NCBI RefSeq assembly: GCF_014651895.1
Contig: NZ_BMXT01000006.1
Span: 1-43,416 of the forward strand
Direction: 5' to 3'
Length of the DNA: 43,416 nucleotides
From: Rhodanobacter panaciterrae
GTDB lineage: Bacteria; Pseudomonadota; Gammaproteobacteria; Xanthomonadales; Rhodanobacteraceae
Shown here: positions 9,569 through 18,983 of the stretch, in pieces
How the letters are laid out: every line of letters begins with the position of its first letter
How positions within the stretch are numbered: position 1 is the first letter of the stretch
Made by a program: the position numbers and the translations under genes
The notes under the pieces: generated by a model
The model's database searches: none
The model's input: only the letters and a program-made list of their open reading frames with translations
Told to the model about the DNA's origin: nothing

Positions 9569-10042
9569 GTGTCGTTGTCGATTCGCGCCGCCGCCCTCAC
9601 CGATCTCGCCGAACTCGTCGCCTGGAATGCGGCGATGGCGTGGGAAACCGAACACAAGCAGCTCGATCCCGCGACCCTTGAGCGCGGCATCCGCGGCGTG
9701 TTCGAGCAGCCGCGTCGCGGCTTCTACCTGATCGCCGAATGTGATGGCGTGGCGGTCGGCAGCCTGCTGGTGACGTATGAATGGAGCGACTGGCGCTGCG
9801 GCGATTTCTGGTGGATCCAGAGCGTGTATGTCACACCTGAAGCGCGGCGCGGTGGCGTGTTCCGCGCGCTGTACGCCGCGGTCGAGCAGCGTGCGGCGGC
9901 GGCCGGTGCGGTCGGCCTGCGCCTGTATGTGGAAACCGAGAACCAGCGCGCGCAGGCAACCTACGCCGACCTCGGCATGCAGCGCTGCCACTATTGGATG
10001 TACGAGGCGCTGCTGGGCGCCGCGGACGGCAAATCCGATTGA
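9569..10042 (+). CDS. GNAT-family N-acetyltransferase
   Basis: The 157-residue product is a single GNAT domain: beta1 (SIRAAALTDLAELVAWN) at 3-20, central strands around 48-68, motif A around 82-105 (SVYVTPEARRGGVFRALY) and a C-terminal motif near 120-140 (LYVETENQRAQATYADLGM). The acetyl-CoA loop reads RRGGVF, so the last Gly/Ala of the canonical Q/RxxGxG/A is Phe, a variation seen in some branches. The substrate cannot be told. The start is GTG at 9569 with GGAG seven bases upstream; an ATG at 9564 is out of frame. It converges on the GGDEF-EAL gene with six bases between stops. Confidence 0.85.
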   Translation: MSLSIRAAALTDLAELVAWNAAMAWETEHKQLDPATLERGIRGVFEQPRRGFYLIAECDGVAVGSLLVTYEWSDWRCGDFWWIQSVYVTPEARRGGVFRALYAAVEQRAAAAGAVGLRLYVETENQRAQATYADLGMQRCHYWMYEALLGAADGKSD

Positions 10043-10048
10043 GCCGGC

Positions 10049-12529
10049 TCAGGCGGGTTCGATCAGCCGCTGCTGGAATTCCGCCGCGGGCATCGGCGCA
10101 CCGAACAGGAAACCCTGCAGCTGCGTGCAGCCGGCGTGGCGCAGGAACGCACCCTGCTCGCGGGTTTCCACGCCTTCGGCGATCACCGTCTTGTTGAGGC
10201 TGCGCGCCATCGCGATGATCGCGCTGGTGATCGTGGCGGTGTCGCGATCGCTGATCAGGTCGTGCACGAACACGCGGTCGATCTTCAGCGCATCGATCGG
10301 GAAGTGCTTCAGGTACGACAGGCTGCAATAGCCGGTGCCGAAATCGTCCAGCGACAGCCGCACGCCGCGTTGCTTGATCCGGCGCAGCAAGCCCGTGGTG
10401 GCGTCGCCGCCGGACATCACCATGCGCTCGGTCAGTTCCAGTTCGAGCAGGTCGGCATCGAGCCCGGTTTCGTTCAGCACGTCGTCCAGCCAGCTGTAGA
10501 AGTCGGCGTGCTGGAACTGCAGCGGCGAAACATTCACCGAGACCGGAATGGAGTGGCCGCGCAACCGCCACAACTGTGCCTGCTTGCACGCCTGACGCAG
10601 CACCCAGGCGCCGATCGGCAGGATCAGTCCGCTGTCTTCGGCGACCGGGATGAACTGGTCCGGCTTGTACAGCTCGCGGCCGTTCGCATGCCAGCGCAGC
10701 AGTGCTTCGGCGCCGACGACGCGGCCACTCTGCGCGTCCACCTTGGGCTGGTAGTGCAGGCTCAGCTCGTGCTGGGGCAGCGCCTGGCGCAATGCAGCCT
10801 CGATCCGCCGGCGCGCCTGCGCGCGCTCGTTCATCGAGGCGGTGAAGAAGCGGTAACCGTGCTGGCCTTGCGCCTTCACCGCGACCAGCGCGGTTTCCGC
10901 GTGCTGCAGCAGGTCTTCCGCTTCGGTGGCGTCGTCCGGATAGACGCTGATGCCGATGCTGATGCGCAGCCCCACCTCGGCCAAGCCGTCGACATGGATC
11001 TGCTCGCACTGGTTGATCAGGATCTGGCACAGGCTGGCCGCCTCGCCCACGCTTTCCAGGTGCGGCAGCACCACCACGAATTCGTCGCCGCCATAACGGC
11101 TCAGCAATTCGTCGCCGGGCAGGCAGCGGTGCAACTGTTCGGCGAAGGCGCGCAGCACGCGGTCGCCGGTGCTGTGGCCATGCAGTTCGTTGGTCTGCTT
11201 GAAATTGTCGATGTCGATGAAGAGCAGCGCGGCGCGTTGCTGGCGACGGTTGGCGGTGGCCAGCGCCTGGGCGAGGTGTCCGTTCAGCTGGCTGCGGTTG
11301 GGCAGCCCGGTGAGCGTGTCGTGCTGGGTCAGATGGATCATCTTCAGCGCCAGCGCACGGGTCTCGCTGATGTCGTGGAACACCAGCACGCCGCCGATCA
11401 CGTTGCCGGCGTGGTCGTGGATCGGCGCGGAGGAATCCTCCACCGGCGTGTCGAAACCATGCCGATGGCGCAGCAGGGTCTTGCCGGCCAGATCGACGAT
11501 GGTGTTGTGCTCGATCGCCGCCCGCAGCGGGTTGGCGATGCGGTGGCCATGCTGGGCGTCGAACAGCTGGAAGATTTCCTCGATCGGCCGGCCCTGCGCC
11601 TCGTCGCTGGTCCAGCCGGTCATCGCCTCGGCGATCGGATTGAGCGAGGTGATGCACAGCTGCGGATCGGTGGTGATCACCGCGTCGCCGATCGAGCGCA
11701 GGGTCACCTCGGCCAGCTCACGTTCGCGATGCAGCGCCTCCTCGAACGCCTTGCGCTGGCTGATGTCCTGCACCTGCGAGACGAAATACAGCGGGTTACC
11801 ATGCTCGTCGCGCACCAGTGACACGCTGAGCTGGATGTAGACGACGCGGCCGTCCTTGTGGAAGTTGCGCTTCTCCATCTGATACGACTCGCGCCGGCCT
11901 GCCAGCAGCTGGGCCATCAACTCCGTGTCGGCGGCCATGTCGTCCGGATAGGTGATCGCGGTGATGTCCAGCGCCAGCAACTCTTCCTCGCAATAGCCAA
12001 GCATCTGGCATACCGCCGCATTGACGCGCAGGAAGTGGCCGTCCGGATGGGTCAGCGCCATGCCGATCGCGGCATGCTGGAACGCACCGAAGAAACGTTG
12101 CTCGCTTTCGTACAGCTGCAATTGCAGCGTGTGCCGTTCGGTGATGTCGACCAGCGCGGTGAATACGCCGCGCACGTGGCCGTTGGTGTCGAAATCGGGT
12201 TGGAAATTGCCGTGCGCATAGCGCCGCTCGTTGCCGTTGTACAACTCGCCCTCGAAGCTGGCCATCTGGCCACCGTAGGCTTTCTCCAGCGCGGGCGCGG
12301 CACTCTGGTAGTTGCGCTGGCCGACCACATCGATCAGGCGCAGGCCGAGCACCGCCTGGGGGTCGAGGCCAAGCCAGCTGCGATGGGTTTCATTGGCGTA
12401 GCCAAAACGCTGGTCGGCATCGAGATAGGCCAGCAATACCGGAGCGCCGCGCAAGATTCGCTCGGGCCAGTCTGGCTCGTGAAGTAGCGATGGCAATACC
12501 TCGGCAGACTCGTGCGGCCGCATGGTCAT
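10049..12529 (-). CDS. PAS-PAS-PAS-GGDEF-EAL cyclic-di-GMP signalling protein
   Basis: The 826-residue protein has no clear membrane segment. PAS-type sensor domains lie at about 20-130, 145-265 and 270-390, followed by GGDEF (395-555) and EAL (570-826). The GGDEF motif is intact ([11 protein letters not shown], about 480). The EAL domain keeps EALLRW (about 608), DDFGTGY (about 730), KIDRVFV and EGVETREQ, so both cyclic-di-GMP synthesis and hydrolysis look possible. The inhibitory I-site RxxD, expected five residues before GGDEF, is replaced by PGDE, so classical product inhibition is unlikely. The ligand of the PAS domains is unknown. ATG at 12529 is used; a second ATG two codons on is equally usable. 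It lies downstream of the gene ending at 12642 on the same strand, 112 bp away. Confidence 0.92.
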   Translation of the reverse strand: MTMRPHESAEVLPSLLHEPDWPERILRGAPVLLAYLDADQRFGYANETHRSWLGLDPQAVLGLRLIDVVGQRNYQSAAPALEKAYGGQMASFEGELYNGNERRYAHGNFQPDFDTNGHVRGVFTALVDITERHTLQLQLYESEQRFFGAFQHAAIGMALTHPDGHFLRVNAAVCQMLGYCEEELLALDITAITYPDDMAADTELMAQLLAGRRESYQMEKRNFHKDGRVVYIQLSVSLVRDEHGNPLYFVSQVQDISQRKAFEEALHRERELAEVTLRSIGDAVITTDPQLCITSLNPIAEAMTGWTSDEAQGRPIEEIFQLFDAQHGHRIANPLRAAIEHNTIVDLAGKTLLRHRHGFDTPVEDSSAPIHDHAGNVIGGVLVFHDISETRALALKMIHLTQHDTLTGLPNRSQLNGHLAQALATANRRQQRAALLFIDIDNFKQTNELHGHSTGDRVLRAFAEQLHRCLPGDELLSRYGGDEFVVVLPHLESVGEAASLCQILINQCEQIHVDGLAEVGLRISIGISVYPDDATEAEDLLQHAETALVAVKAQGQHGYRFFTASMNERAQARRRIEAALRQALPQHELSLHYQPKVDAQSGRVVGAEALLRWHANGRELYKPDQFIPVAEDSGLILPIGAWVLRQACKQAQLWRLRGHSIPVSVNVSPLQFQHADFYSWLDDVLNETGLDADLLELELTERMVMSGGDATTGLLRRIKQRGVRLSLDDFGTGYCSLSYLKHFPIDALKIDRVFVHDLISDRDTATITSAIIAMARSLNKTVIAEGVETREQGAFLRHAGCTQLQGFLFGAPMPAAEFQQRLIEPA

Positions 12530-12617
12530 TCCGTCAGCTGGAGCGCGCCCCCTGTCGGCGCCCCTGCATCATGCGCCGAGTTTCGGCCGCGATACAAATG
12601 CCGCGGTCGGCCACGCT

Positions 12618-12651
12618 GCCGGACTCAATGCGGGGCCGGACTCAATGCAGG
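12618..12651. repeat. 17-bp imperfect tandem duplication at a gene end
   Basis: Two adjacent 17-base copies, 12618-12634 and 12635-12651, differ at one position (GCCGGACTCAATGCGGG and GCCGGACTCAATGCAGG). The second copy contains the TGA stop of the minus-strand gene ending at 12642, and the first repeats that stop region just downstream. This looks like a local slippage duplication that did not alter the product. Confidence 0.7.
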
Positions 12652-13778
12652 GCAGTCACCGGCGCGCTCAGCTGGCCACGGTCGTCCAGCATGACGCGGC
12701 CCAGCGCATGCAGTTCGGCGGCGATGCCATAGCGATCGGCCAGTCGTGCCAACAAGGGCCCGAGCGCCTGCGGTTGCAGCGGATAGCCATGCGCCAGTGC
12801 CCGGGCGGTGCCGCCTTCCCCGCGTTGCGCCACGGTGATCGCGACCACGCCGAGACCGGGTGCCTCGTGCGCGAACAGTGCCGGCGGCTCGTAGCCGGGC
12901 GCAACTGCGGCCACAGTCTCCAGCAGATAGCCGGCTTCGGCCTCGGTCTGTGCCGCGGACTGCAGCCGCAACGGCAGCTGATGCGCGTCGAGCAGCGCGG
13001 CGTACTGGCGCAGCTCGAACACGATGCCGGCGAATGCATGCGCGCGCTGCGTGACATCACCCGTCTGCGCGGCCAGCCATTGTGCCGGCGATTGCGTCAG
13101 CACCTTGCCGTCGGCGTAGTGCAGGCTCAGCCCGCGCGCGCTCATGCTCGATTCGGCGCGCTGCGGGGCCAGCAGCGCCGCTTCCAGCAGGGTCCACAAC
13201 GGCGCCAGGTTGACGTGCTCGTACTGCACGCAGGTCAGCGCCAGCAGGTCGTTGCGGCTGAGGTAACGCACATGCTCCAGACGGATGCCAAGCGTGCGCA
13301 TCAGCCAGTCGGCGGTCAGCGTGCCGGCTTCACCGCGGCCGACCAGATGGATTTCCAGCAATTCGGACAGTTCTTCGGCCAGCGCCGCGGGCGCCAGCAG
13401 GCTCAGTGGCAGCAAGCGCATCGGGCCGTCGGCAAAGATCGGCGACGGCTCCAATGGTTGCGCCGGCATGTGGCCGTCGTGACTGCCGAACGCCACCACG
13501 TTGTCCAGCTGGCCGCGCGGCACGCGCCGGGCCAGCTCATCCAGCGTGGCCCAGACCGGAAAGCCCGGTCGCAGCAGTTCGACCTGGTCGAACAGTGCGC
13601 CGGCCAGCGCCAGCCGGGCTTCGCTGACCTGCGGCACCAGCGTGTGCAGGTCGACCGCAATCAGCTCCGCCAGCTCGGCGGCCTCGTCGCGACTGAGGGT
13701 CATGCGTGCCGGCGCCTCGCCAGCGACCGGTTCCAGGGCCAGCACGATGGGCAGGGCGAGCAGCGTCTGTGCTTCCAC
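12642..13778 (-). CDS. Conserved-looking protein of unknown function
   Basis: The product is 378 residues, soluble, rich in Ala and Leu, and helical in character. No signal peptide, membrane helix or catalytic motif was recognised. Notable short runs are FGSHDGHMPAQPLEPSPIF (about 115-133) and the C-terminal part with VVAITVAQRGEGGTARALA. The start is taken as GTG at 13778 (V-E-A-Q-T-L-L); reading further upstream runs antisense into the thiolase gene, and an ATG at 13789 is out of frame. A weak GGAT lies about nine bases upstream. It is divergent from the thiolase gene across 115 bp and may be cotranscribed with the GGDEF-EAL gene downstream. Reading frame and codon bias look real, but no function can be given. 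Confidence 0.75.
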   Translation of the reverse strand: MEAQTLLALPIVLALEPVAGEAPARMTLSRDEAAELAELIAVDLHTLVPQVSEARLALAGALFDQVELLRPGFPVWATLDELARRVPRGQLDNVVAFGSHDGHMPAQPLEPSPIFADGPMRLLPLSLLAPAALAEELSELLEIHLVGRGEAGTLTADWLMRTLGIRLEHVRYLSRNDLLALTCVQYEHVNLAPLWTLLEAALLAPQRAESSMSARGLSLHYADGKVLTQSPAQWLAAQTGDVTQRAHAFAGIVFELRQYAALLDAHQLPLRLQSAAQTEAEAGYLLETVAAVAPGYEPPALFAHEAPGLGVVAITVAQRGEGGTARALAHGYPLQPQALGPLLARLADRYGIAAELHALGRVMLDDRGQLSAPVTALH

Positions 13779-13893
13779 GTGACTGACATCCGAACGACAA
13801 AGAGAACGGATTCTACCATTCAGCGTTTTGGGCTTTCGCCGCGCGGCAGCGCGGGTTAGCCTTGGCTGACTTGAGTGGTGGACAGTTTCGAGC

Positions 13894-15180
13894 ATGGAAA
13901 ACACGCTAACGCGCGTCGGGGTGGTCGGTGGTGTACGCATCCCGTTCTGCCGCAACAACACCGCGTATGCCGACGTCGGCAACTTCGGCATGTCGGTGAA
14001 GGTGCTCGGCGCGCTGGTCGAACGGTTCGGACTGCACGGTGTGGAGTTGGGTGAAGTGGCGATGGGTGCGGTGATCAAGCATTCGTCGGACTGGAACCTG
14101 GCACGCGAGGCGCTGCTCAGTTCCGGGCTGGCGCCGACCACACCGGGCATCACCACCGCACGTGCCTGCGGCACCTCGCTGGACAACGCGATCATCATCG
14201 CCAACAAGATCGCCGTGGGGCAGATCACGGCGGGCATCGCCGGCGGCTCGGACACCACCAGCGACGTGCCGATCGTCTACGGCACACGCTTGCGCAAGCG
14301 GCTGCTGGCGATGAACCGCGCGAAGACGCCGCTGGACAAGTTGAAGGTGGCGCTGCGCGGCTTCTCCTTGCGCGAGCTGAAGCCCTCGTTCCCTGGCGTG
14401 GCCGAACCGCGCACCGGCAAGTCGATGGGCGACCACTGCGAGCAGATGGCGAAGGAATGGCAGATCACGCGCGAGGCGCAGGATCAGCTATCGGTGGACA
14501 GCCACCACAAGCTGGCCGCCGCGTATGCCGACGGCTTCTTCGACGAACTGCTGGTGCCGTTCCGCGGCCTCAAGCGCGACGGCTTCCTGCGCCCGGATTC
14601 GACGATGCAGAAGCTGGCCACGTTGAAGCCGGCGTTCGACAAGAGTTCCGGCCGCGGCACGCTGACCGCGGGCAATTCCACCGGCCTGTCCGACGGTGCG
14701 GCCGCCGTCCTGCTGGCCAGCGACGCGTGGGCCGCGCAGCGCGGTTTGAAAATCCAGGCGTATCTGCGCGACGCCGAAGTGGCCGCAGTGGACTTCGTCC
14801 ACGGCGAAGGCCTGCTGATGGCACCGACCATCGCGGTGCCGCGCATGCTGGCGCGCCAGGGTCTGACTCTGCAGGACTTCGACTACTACGAGATCCACGA
14901 GGCGTTCGCGGCGCAGGTGCTGTGCACGCTGCGTGCGTGGGAGTCGGCCGAGTACTGCAAGAACCGGCTCGGTCTGGATGCTCCGCTAGGTTCGATCGAT
15001 CCGGCCAAGCTCAACGTGCACGGCTCCAGCCTCGCGGTCGGTCATCCGTTTGCCGCCACCGGTGCGCGGATCATCGCCACCCTGGCGAAGATGCTGGAAC
15101 AGAAAGGCTCCGGCCGTGGCCTGATCTCGATCTGCACCGCCGGTGGCATGGGCGTCACCGCGATCCTCGAGCGGCCGTAA
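13894..15180 (+). CDS. Thiolase, acetyl-CoA C-acyltransferase (FadI-like)
   Basis: The 428-residue thiolase would cleave 3-ketoacyl-CoA to acetyl-CoA in beta-oxidation, or condense two acetyl-CoA. The nucleophilic Cys is in ARACGTSLDNAI (about 92), followed by HEAFAAQV (about 335), GHPFAATGAR (about 383) and the second active Cys in CTAGGMGV (about 414). Length and the KLxxLRLRDLxP-like region, here KVALRGFSLRELKPS (about 150), are closer to FadI (436 residues) than to short biosynthetic PhaA types of about 393. No fadJ partner lies nearby, so pathway use is inferred. The ATG at 13894 is chosen because the hydrophobic beta strand VGVVGGVRIPF follows directly. The TonB-like gene follows eight bases after the stop. 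Confidence 0.9.
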   Translation: MENTLTRVGVVGGVRIPFCRNNTAYADVGNFGMSVKVLGALVERFGLHGVELGEVAMGAVIKHSSDWNLAREALLSSGLAPTTPGITTARACGTSLDNAIIIANKIAVGQITAGIAGGSDTTSDVPIVYGTRLRKRLLAMNRAKTPLDKLKVALRGFSLRELKPSFPGVAEPRTGKSMGDHCEQMAKEWQITREAQDQLSVDSHHKLAAAYADGFFDELLVPFRGLKRDGFLRPDSTMQKLATLKPAFDKSSGRGTLTAGNSTGLSDGAAAVLLASDAWAAQRGLKIQAYLRDAEVAAVDFVHGEGLLMAPTIAVPRMLARQGLTLQDFDYYEIHEAFAAQVLCTLRAWESAEYCKNRLGLDAPLGSIDPAKLNVHGSSLAVGHPFAATGARIIATLAKMLEQKGSGRGLISICTAGGMGVTAILERP

Positions 15181-15187
15181 TACCGGC

Positions 15188-15748
15188 ATGCTGCGTCTAC
15201 GCACCACCACCACCCTGAGCGTACTGGCGCTGGCGATCGGCATCGCCGGTACCGGCTGGCTCAGCACGTTGACCGTCGGCTGGCGCGGGCCGGCACCACG
15301 GCTCGCGGCGACGCGGCATGCAGCGTACGTGCAGCGGCATGCCGCGCCTTCGCTGCGGCAGCGGCAACGTCCGGCCAGCGTGGTGCAGGCGTCTCGTGCA
15401 AAAGAAAATCCCGTCATCGGCGACAGCGGCGAAGCGCAGGCCGCCGTGGTTGCCCGGCCACCGGCACTGGTGCCGCTGGCGATGCCCGCTGACACCTCGC
15501 AGCCGTGGGACGAACTGCGTGGCCATCTGGACGGTCGCGTGGTCGTGCACGTCGGCATCGACGGCAACGGTCGGGTCCAGGCGGCCAGCCTGGTCGAGTC
15601 CAGCGGTGATTCGGTACTCGACGAGCATGCCTTGCGCAGCGTGCGCGGCTGGCGCTTCGCGGTGCCGGGCGATCATCCGGAGGGGATCAGCGGCGAGCTG
15701 CCGATGCGTTTCTCCGCGCAGGGTGAGCGCCTCGCGCAGTCGCCGTAG
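15188..15748 (+). CDS. TonB C-terminal domain protein (energy transducer-like)
   Basis: The 186-residue product has an N-terminal membrane anchor (about 8-30), a basic and proline/alanine-containing linker, and a TonB-type C-terminal fold at about 105-180 (GRVVVHVGIDGNGRVQAASL, then SGDSVLDEHALRSVRGWRF). In TonB this domain contacts outer-membrane receptors in the periplasm. No exbB or exbD is adjacent, the Pro-Lys/Pro-Glu linker of classical TonB is weak, and the protein is short, so it may serve another envelope role. ATG 15188 is chosen because it gives a clean signal-anchor; a longer frame exists upstream inside the thiolase gene. It converges on the phospholipase D-like gene with three bases between stops. 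Confidence 0.75.
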   Translation: MLRLRTTTTLSVLALAIGIAGTGWLSTLTVGWRGPAPRLAATRHAAYVQRHAAPSLRQRQRPASVVQASRAKENPVIGDSGEAQAAVVARPPALVPLAMPADTSQPWDELRGHLDGRVVVHVGIDGNGRVQAASLVESSGDSVLDEHALRSVRGWRFAVPGDHPEGISGELPMRFSAQGERLAQSP

Positions 15749-15751
15749 ATC

Positions 15752-17629
15752 TCAGAGCACGCCTTTCGCGCCGACCCCGAACGCGGTGAACAGCCGCGTG
15801 ATGATCAGTTTCGGCGACAGCGCCACGTCGGGGAAATCGCCGACCGGCTGATAGCAGGCGTAGAAGCCCGGATCGCTGGCGCGCATTGGCTGGCAGTCGG
15901 GGTTGAGGTCGTAACTGGTGGCATAGCGGAACGGCCACAGATCGAACAGCGGCAAGCTTTCGGAGATGCTGCCAATCGCGTCGCTGATGTCGGAGAGCAC
16001 CGGTACCGTCGACTGCCGCGGTGCGATCGTCCACGCGTTTTCCGGTTGGGTGTCGCGCATGATGCTGTGGCGCAGCTGGTCGGCAAACGTGGGGTCGTAG
16101 ATGATCACCCCGGCTTCGGTGTTGTAGTGGTCCGAACGCGGATCGAAGTTGTGCGAGCCGACCATCGCAAACGCATCGTCGATCACGATCGACTTCGCAT
16201 GCAGGCCGAAACGGCGGCCCTCGCTGAGCAACGGCGCCGGCCGGTTGTTGCTGCCGCGGCTGCCGAGCAGGTGGAAACGCGCCTGTTTGGCACTGGCCGG
16301 GCTGGCGGTTTCCGCCGGCAGCACGGTCGTGTCCACGCCGAGATTGGCCAGCTCGTTGTCCACCGCCGGGCCTGGCGCATGCGGTTTCAATTCGTGGATC
16401 TCGAAGCCGAAGGTCTTCAGGTAACGCTTGCGGTGCTTGTACGACATCGCATACACGGCGAATGCGTCAGTCGAGGCCAGCGAGTTGGTCGAGACGATCA
16501 CCCGCGGCGGCTCGGCGCGCTTGTGCAGCCGCTTGAAGATGCGCTGGGCCTTCTTGCTCATCACCAGATACGGCGTCTGCAACAGCACCTCGCGTTTGGC
16601 GTCGCCGATCATGCGCATGATGTGCTGGGTGAAATCCAGCGCGCGCTGCTTGTCCGGCTTGTCGGTCTTCGAGGGCAGGTCGCTGAAGTAGTCGACCTTG
16701 CCGGCCTGCAGCGAAGGATCGACCAGCCACGCCCGCAGCCACAACGGATCTTCGGCGGCCTGCTGCACCTGTGCGACCCGCAGCGGGCGGCGGTAGTGTG
16801 GCGCTGGCCAGGCCGACGTCGCGTTGTCGTCCAGGATGCGCTGATTGACGTCGCGCAGGTGGGTCAGCGGCACCGCGCGCTTGTGCTTCCAGAACAGCTC
16901 GAAACTGGCCGCCATCTGCTTCGCGGCGGGACCACCGACCATCACGTCGCGATCGACGTAGTCGAAGTCATCGTCCCAGTTGAAGTAGCGATCCTCGTAG
17001 TTGCGTCCACCGGTGATGCCGATGCTGTCGTCCACCAGCAGCAGTTTGTTGTGCATGCGCTGGTTGAACTGCATGAAGCAGCACAGGATGCCGGCGGCGA
17101 ATTCCAGCGGCTGGGTACGGGCCTTGTGGAAGGTCGGGTTGTACAGCCGCACCTGCAGGTTCGCATTGACTCGCGCCAGCCGGTCGAGCAGATCCGGGTC
17201 GTTGAACGAGAACAGCTGGTCGGCCAGGATGCGCACCTGCACGCCGCGCCGCGCCGCCTGCACCAGTTCATCCAACACCAGCTGGCCGGTGTCATCCTGG
17301 TCCCAGATATAGGTTTGCACGTCGATCGACTGCCGTGCGGCGCGGATCAGGTTGATGCGTGCCGCCAGCGCCGGTTCGCTGTCGTCGAGCAGGGTCACCA
17401 CGTGCACCGGTTGTTCCGGCGTCGATGCGGCCAGCGCCCGGGTTGCCTCGGCCAGCAGTGGCGACGGCACCGCGCAATGGTCGGCTTGCGCGCAGTTCAC
17501 GCTGCGGTCGGTGGTGCTGGCGACGATCGCGTCGGCGCGACGGATCTGCGCCTGCGACAGCGTGCAGCCCTGCAACAGCAGGATCGCAAGCAAGAGCGGC
17601 AGGCTGAATCGACGCAGGAAACCAAGCAT
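15752..17629 (-). CDS. Phospholipase D/cardiolipin synthase-like lipoprotein (two HKD motifs)
   Basis: The 625-residue protein starts with a lipoprotein signal, MLGFLRRF then LLAILLLQGC, with the lipobox Cys at about 26. Two HxKxxxxD motifs define the PLD superfamily: HNKLLLVDDSIGITGGRN near 194 and HAKSIVIDDAFAMVGSHN near 476. Spacing and the flanking GGRNYEDRYF and GSHNFDPRS are like ClsC-type enzymes, which make cardiolipin from phosphatidylglycerol and phosphatidylethanolamine; broader phospholipase activity is possible. At 625 residues it is longer than E. coli ClsC (about 473). ATG 17629 is chosen because the signal peptide begins there; the frame stays open further upstream but would overlap sixA. 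It is the last gene of a minus-strand run with parA and sixA. Confidence 0.88.
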   Translation of the reverse strand: MLGFLRRFSLPLLLAILLLQGCTLSQAQIRRADAIVASTTDRSVNCAQADHCAVPSPLLAEATRALAASTPEQPVHVVTLLDDSEPALAARINLIRAARQSIDVQTYIWDQDDTGQLVLDELVQAARRGVQVRILADQLFSFNDPDLLDRLARVNANLQVRLYNPTFHKARTQPLEFAAGILCCFMQFNQRMHNKLLLVDDSIGITGGRNYEDRYFNWDDDFDYVDRDVMVGGPAAKQMAASFELFWKHKRAVPLTHLRDVNQRILDDNATSAWPAPHYRRPLRVAQVQQAAEDPLWLRAWLVDPSLQAGKVDYFSDLPSKTDKPDKQRALDFTQHIMRMIGDAKREVLLQTPYLVMSKKAQRIFKRLHKRAEPPRVIVSTNSLASTDAFAVYAMSYKHRKRYLKTFGFEIHELKPHAPGPAVDNELANLGVDTTVLPAETASPASAKQARFHLLGSRGSNNRPAPLLSEGRRFGLHAKSIVIDDAFAMVGSHNFDPRSDHYNTEAGVIIYDPTFADQLRHSIMRDTQPENAWTIAPRQSTVPVLSDISDAIGSISESLPLFDLWPFRYATSYDLNPDCQPMRASDPGFYACYQPVGDFPDVALSPKLIITRLFTAFGVGAKGVL

Positions 17630-17741
17630 GCACGAATGATACGGAGGATGTGTGCCGCAACGGTGAGAGCGTGCCATGCGGGCGTCGTTCAACCGCGCTG
17701 AAGCGTCAGCGCGATCGGCGAACGTGGGGTGATGCGTCGCG

Positions 17742-18215
17742 TCAGGGCGACCAGAACGCGTCCAGTCGGGCATTGCCCGGTTCCAGCGAACCATTCAGGT
17801 GCAGCACGGCCAGCGCACCGGGCGGCATGCCGCGGAATTCGTCGGAGCGGCCTTCGACCAACAACGCCACCAGCCGCTCGATGCCGGGATTGTGACCCAC
17901 CAGCATGACGGTGCGGGCGTCGCCGTGCTGGTCGAGCAAGGCCAGCAGTTCGCCGGGCGAGGCGTCGTAGATTTCGCTGGCCAGTTGCGGCACCGGCGCG
18001 GAGTCGATCGCGGCCAGCGCCAGGCGGGTGGTCTCGTCGGTGCGCCGGGTCGGCGAACACAACACGCGATCGGGTCGGATGCCGTGCGAGGCCAGCCACA
18101 ATCCGGCCGCCTGCGCCTCCTTTTCGCCGCGTGCGCTGAGCGGACGCTGCTGGTCATCGCCCGCGGTTTCTATCGGGACGGCTTCGGCATGGCGCAACAA
18201 AATCAGTTCTTGCAT
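17742..18215 (-). CDS. sixA: SixA-type phosphohistidine phosphatase
   Basis: The 157-residue histidine phosphatase-fold protein carries the RHG-type motif LLRHAEA at residues 6-12, with the catalytic His at 9, and the second His in MLVGHNPGIERLV near 105. Short length and the ARGEKEAQAAG run match SixA, which removes phosphate from histidine on phosphotransfer proteins (ArcB in E. coli, later PTS-Ntr NPr). The partner here cannot be read from context. The ATG at 18215 is preceded by GGAG. It is 58 bp downstream of parA and about 112 bp upstream of the phospholipase D-like gene. Confidence 0.88.
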   Translation of the reverse strand: MQELILLRHAEAVPIETAGDDQQRPLSARGEKEAQAAGLWLASHGIRPDRVLCSPTRRTDETTRLALAAIDSAPVPQLASEIYDASPGELLALLDQHGDARTVMLVGHNPGIERLVALLVEGRSDEFRGMPPGALAVLHLNGSLEPGNARLDAFWSP

Positions 18216-18273
18216 GGAGGACTCCGGGGTGTGGTCGCGCGTGGCGCGATGGCTGCATCAAGAGGGGCTCGCT

Positions 18274-18906
18274 TCAATGTTGACGCTTGATCCAGCGCAG
18301 CAGCGCCTTCCAGTCCTGCTGGTGGTTGCGCACCTGCTCGGACTGGTAATCGAAGATGCCCTTGCCCAGTGCACCCAGCAGCACATAGGCTTGGCTGTCG
18401 CGCAGTTGCGCCACGATCGGAAACGGGGATTGTTCGGCGAGCTGGGCGATCGCGTCCTGGCTGGCGTGAGTCCAAGGCTTCAGGCGGTTGGCGACCAGCC
18501 CCACCGGCAGCTTGCCGCGCTTGATGCGGTTGATCGACTGCAGCTCCTCGATGAAGTGGAGGGTGGCGTGCAGGTCGAACGAGGACGGCAGCACCGGCAC
18601 CAGCAGCACGTCGGCCTGTTCCAGATACGGTTCCAGTTCGCGCTCGCCGGAGCCGGCCGGCGTGTCGATCAGCAGTTGCTGGGTATCCGGCGGCAATTTC
18701 TGCAGGGATTTTCGGCCGCCTTCGAGCGCCAGCACGCCGGGAACGTTGTCCGGTCGCAGGCTGGCCCAGCGGTAGCTGGAGCCTTGCCGGTCGGCGTCGA
18801 TGATGGCGGTGTGCTGCCCTGCCTGTGCCCAGTGCGAGGCCAGCTGGGTCACCAGCGTGCTCTTGCCGCATCCGCCCTTGCTGCTTGCCACCAGCGTCGT
18901 AAGCAT
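18274..18906 (-). CDS. ParA-family ATPase (orphan, MinD/ParA type)
   Basis: The 210-residue P-loop ATPase has the deviant Walker A KGGCGKST at 10-17 with both signature Lys residues, a switch I-like DADRQGSS near 40, and a Walker B-type LLIDTPAG near 79. It is short and lacks the N-terminal helix-turn-helix of chromosomal ParA. No parB or centromere-like repeat is next to it, so a role in positioning some other cargo (chemoreceptors, cellulose or secretion complexes) is more likely than chromosome partition. The cargo is unknown. ATG 18906 has AAGGGTGAG just upstream. It lies 77 bp after the exported-protein gene and before sixA. Confidence 0.85.
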   Translation of the reverse strand: MLTTLVASSKGGCGKSTLVTQLASHWAQAGQHTAIIDADRQGSSYRWASLRPDNVPGVLALEGGRKSLQKLPPDTQQLLIDTPAGSGERELEPYLEQADVLLVPVLPSSFDLHATLHFIEELQSINRIKRGKLPVGLVANRLKPWTHASQDAIAQLAEQSPFPIVAQLRDSQAYVLLGALGKGIFDYQSEQVRNHQQDWKALLRWIKRQH

Positions 18907-18983
18907 CGACTCACCCTTGTCGCGGAAGGTGACCCAAGCCTACACGGCTGCGGATGCGGCGCAAAGCGCGCGTTGCGATGAAC

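Noticed and set aside
10136..11821. 561-codon plus-strand frame opposite the GGDEF-EAL gene
   Set aside because: Antisense shadow; the minus-strand product has complete signalling motifs.
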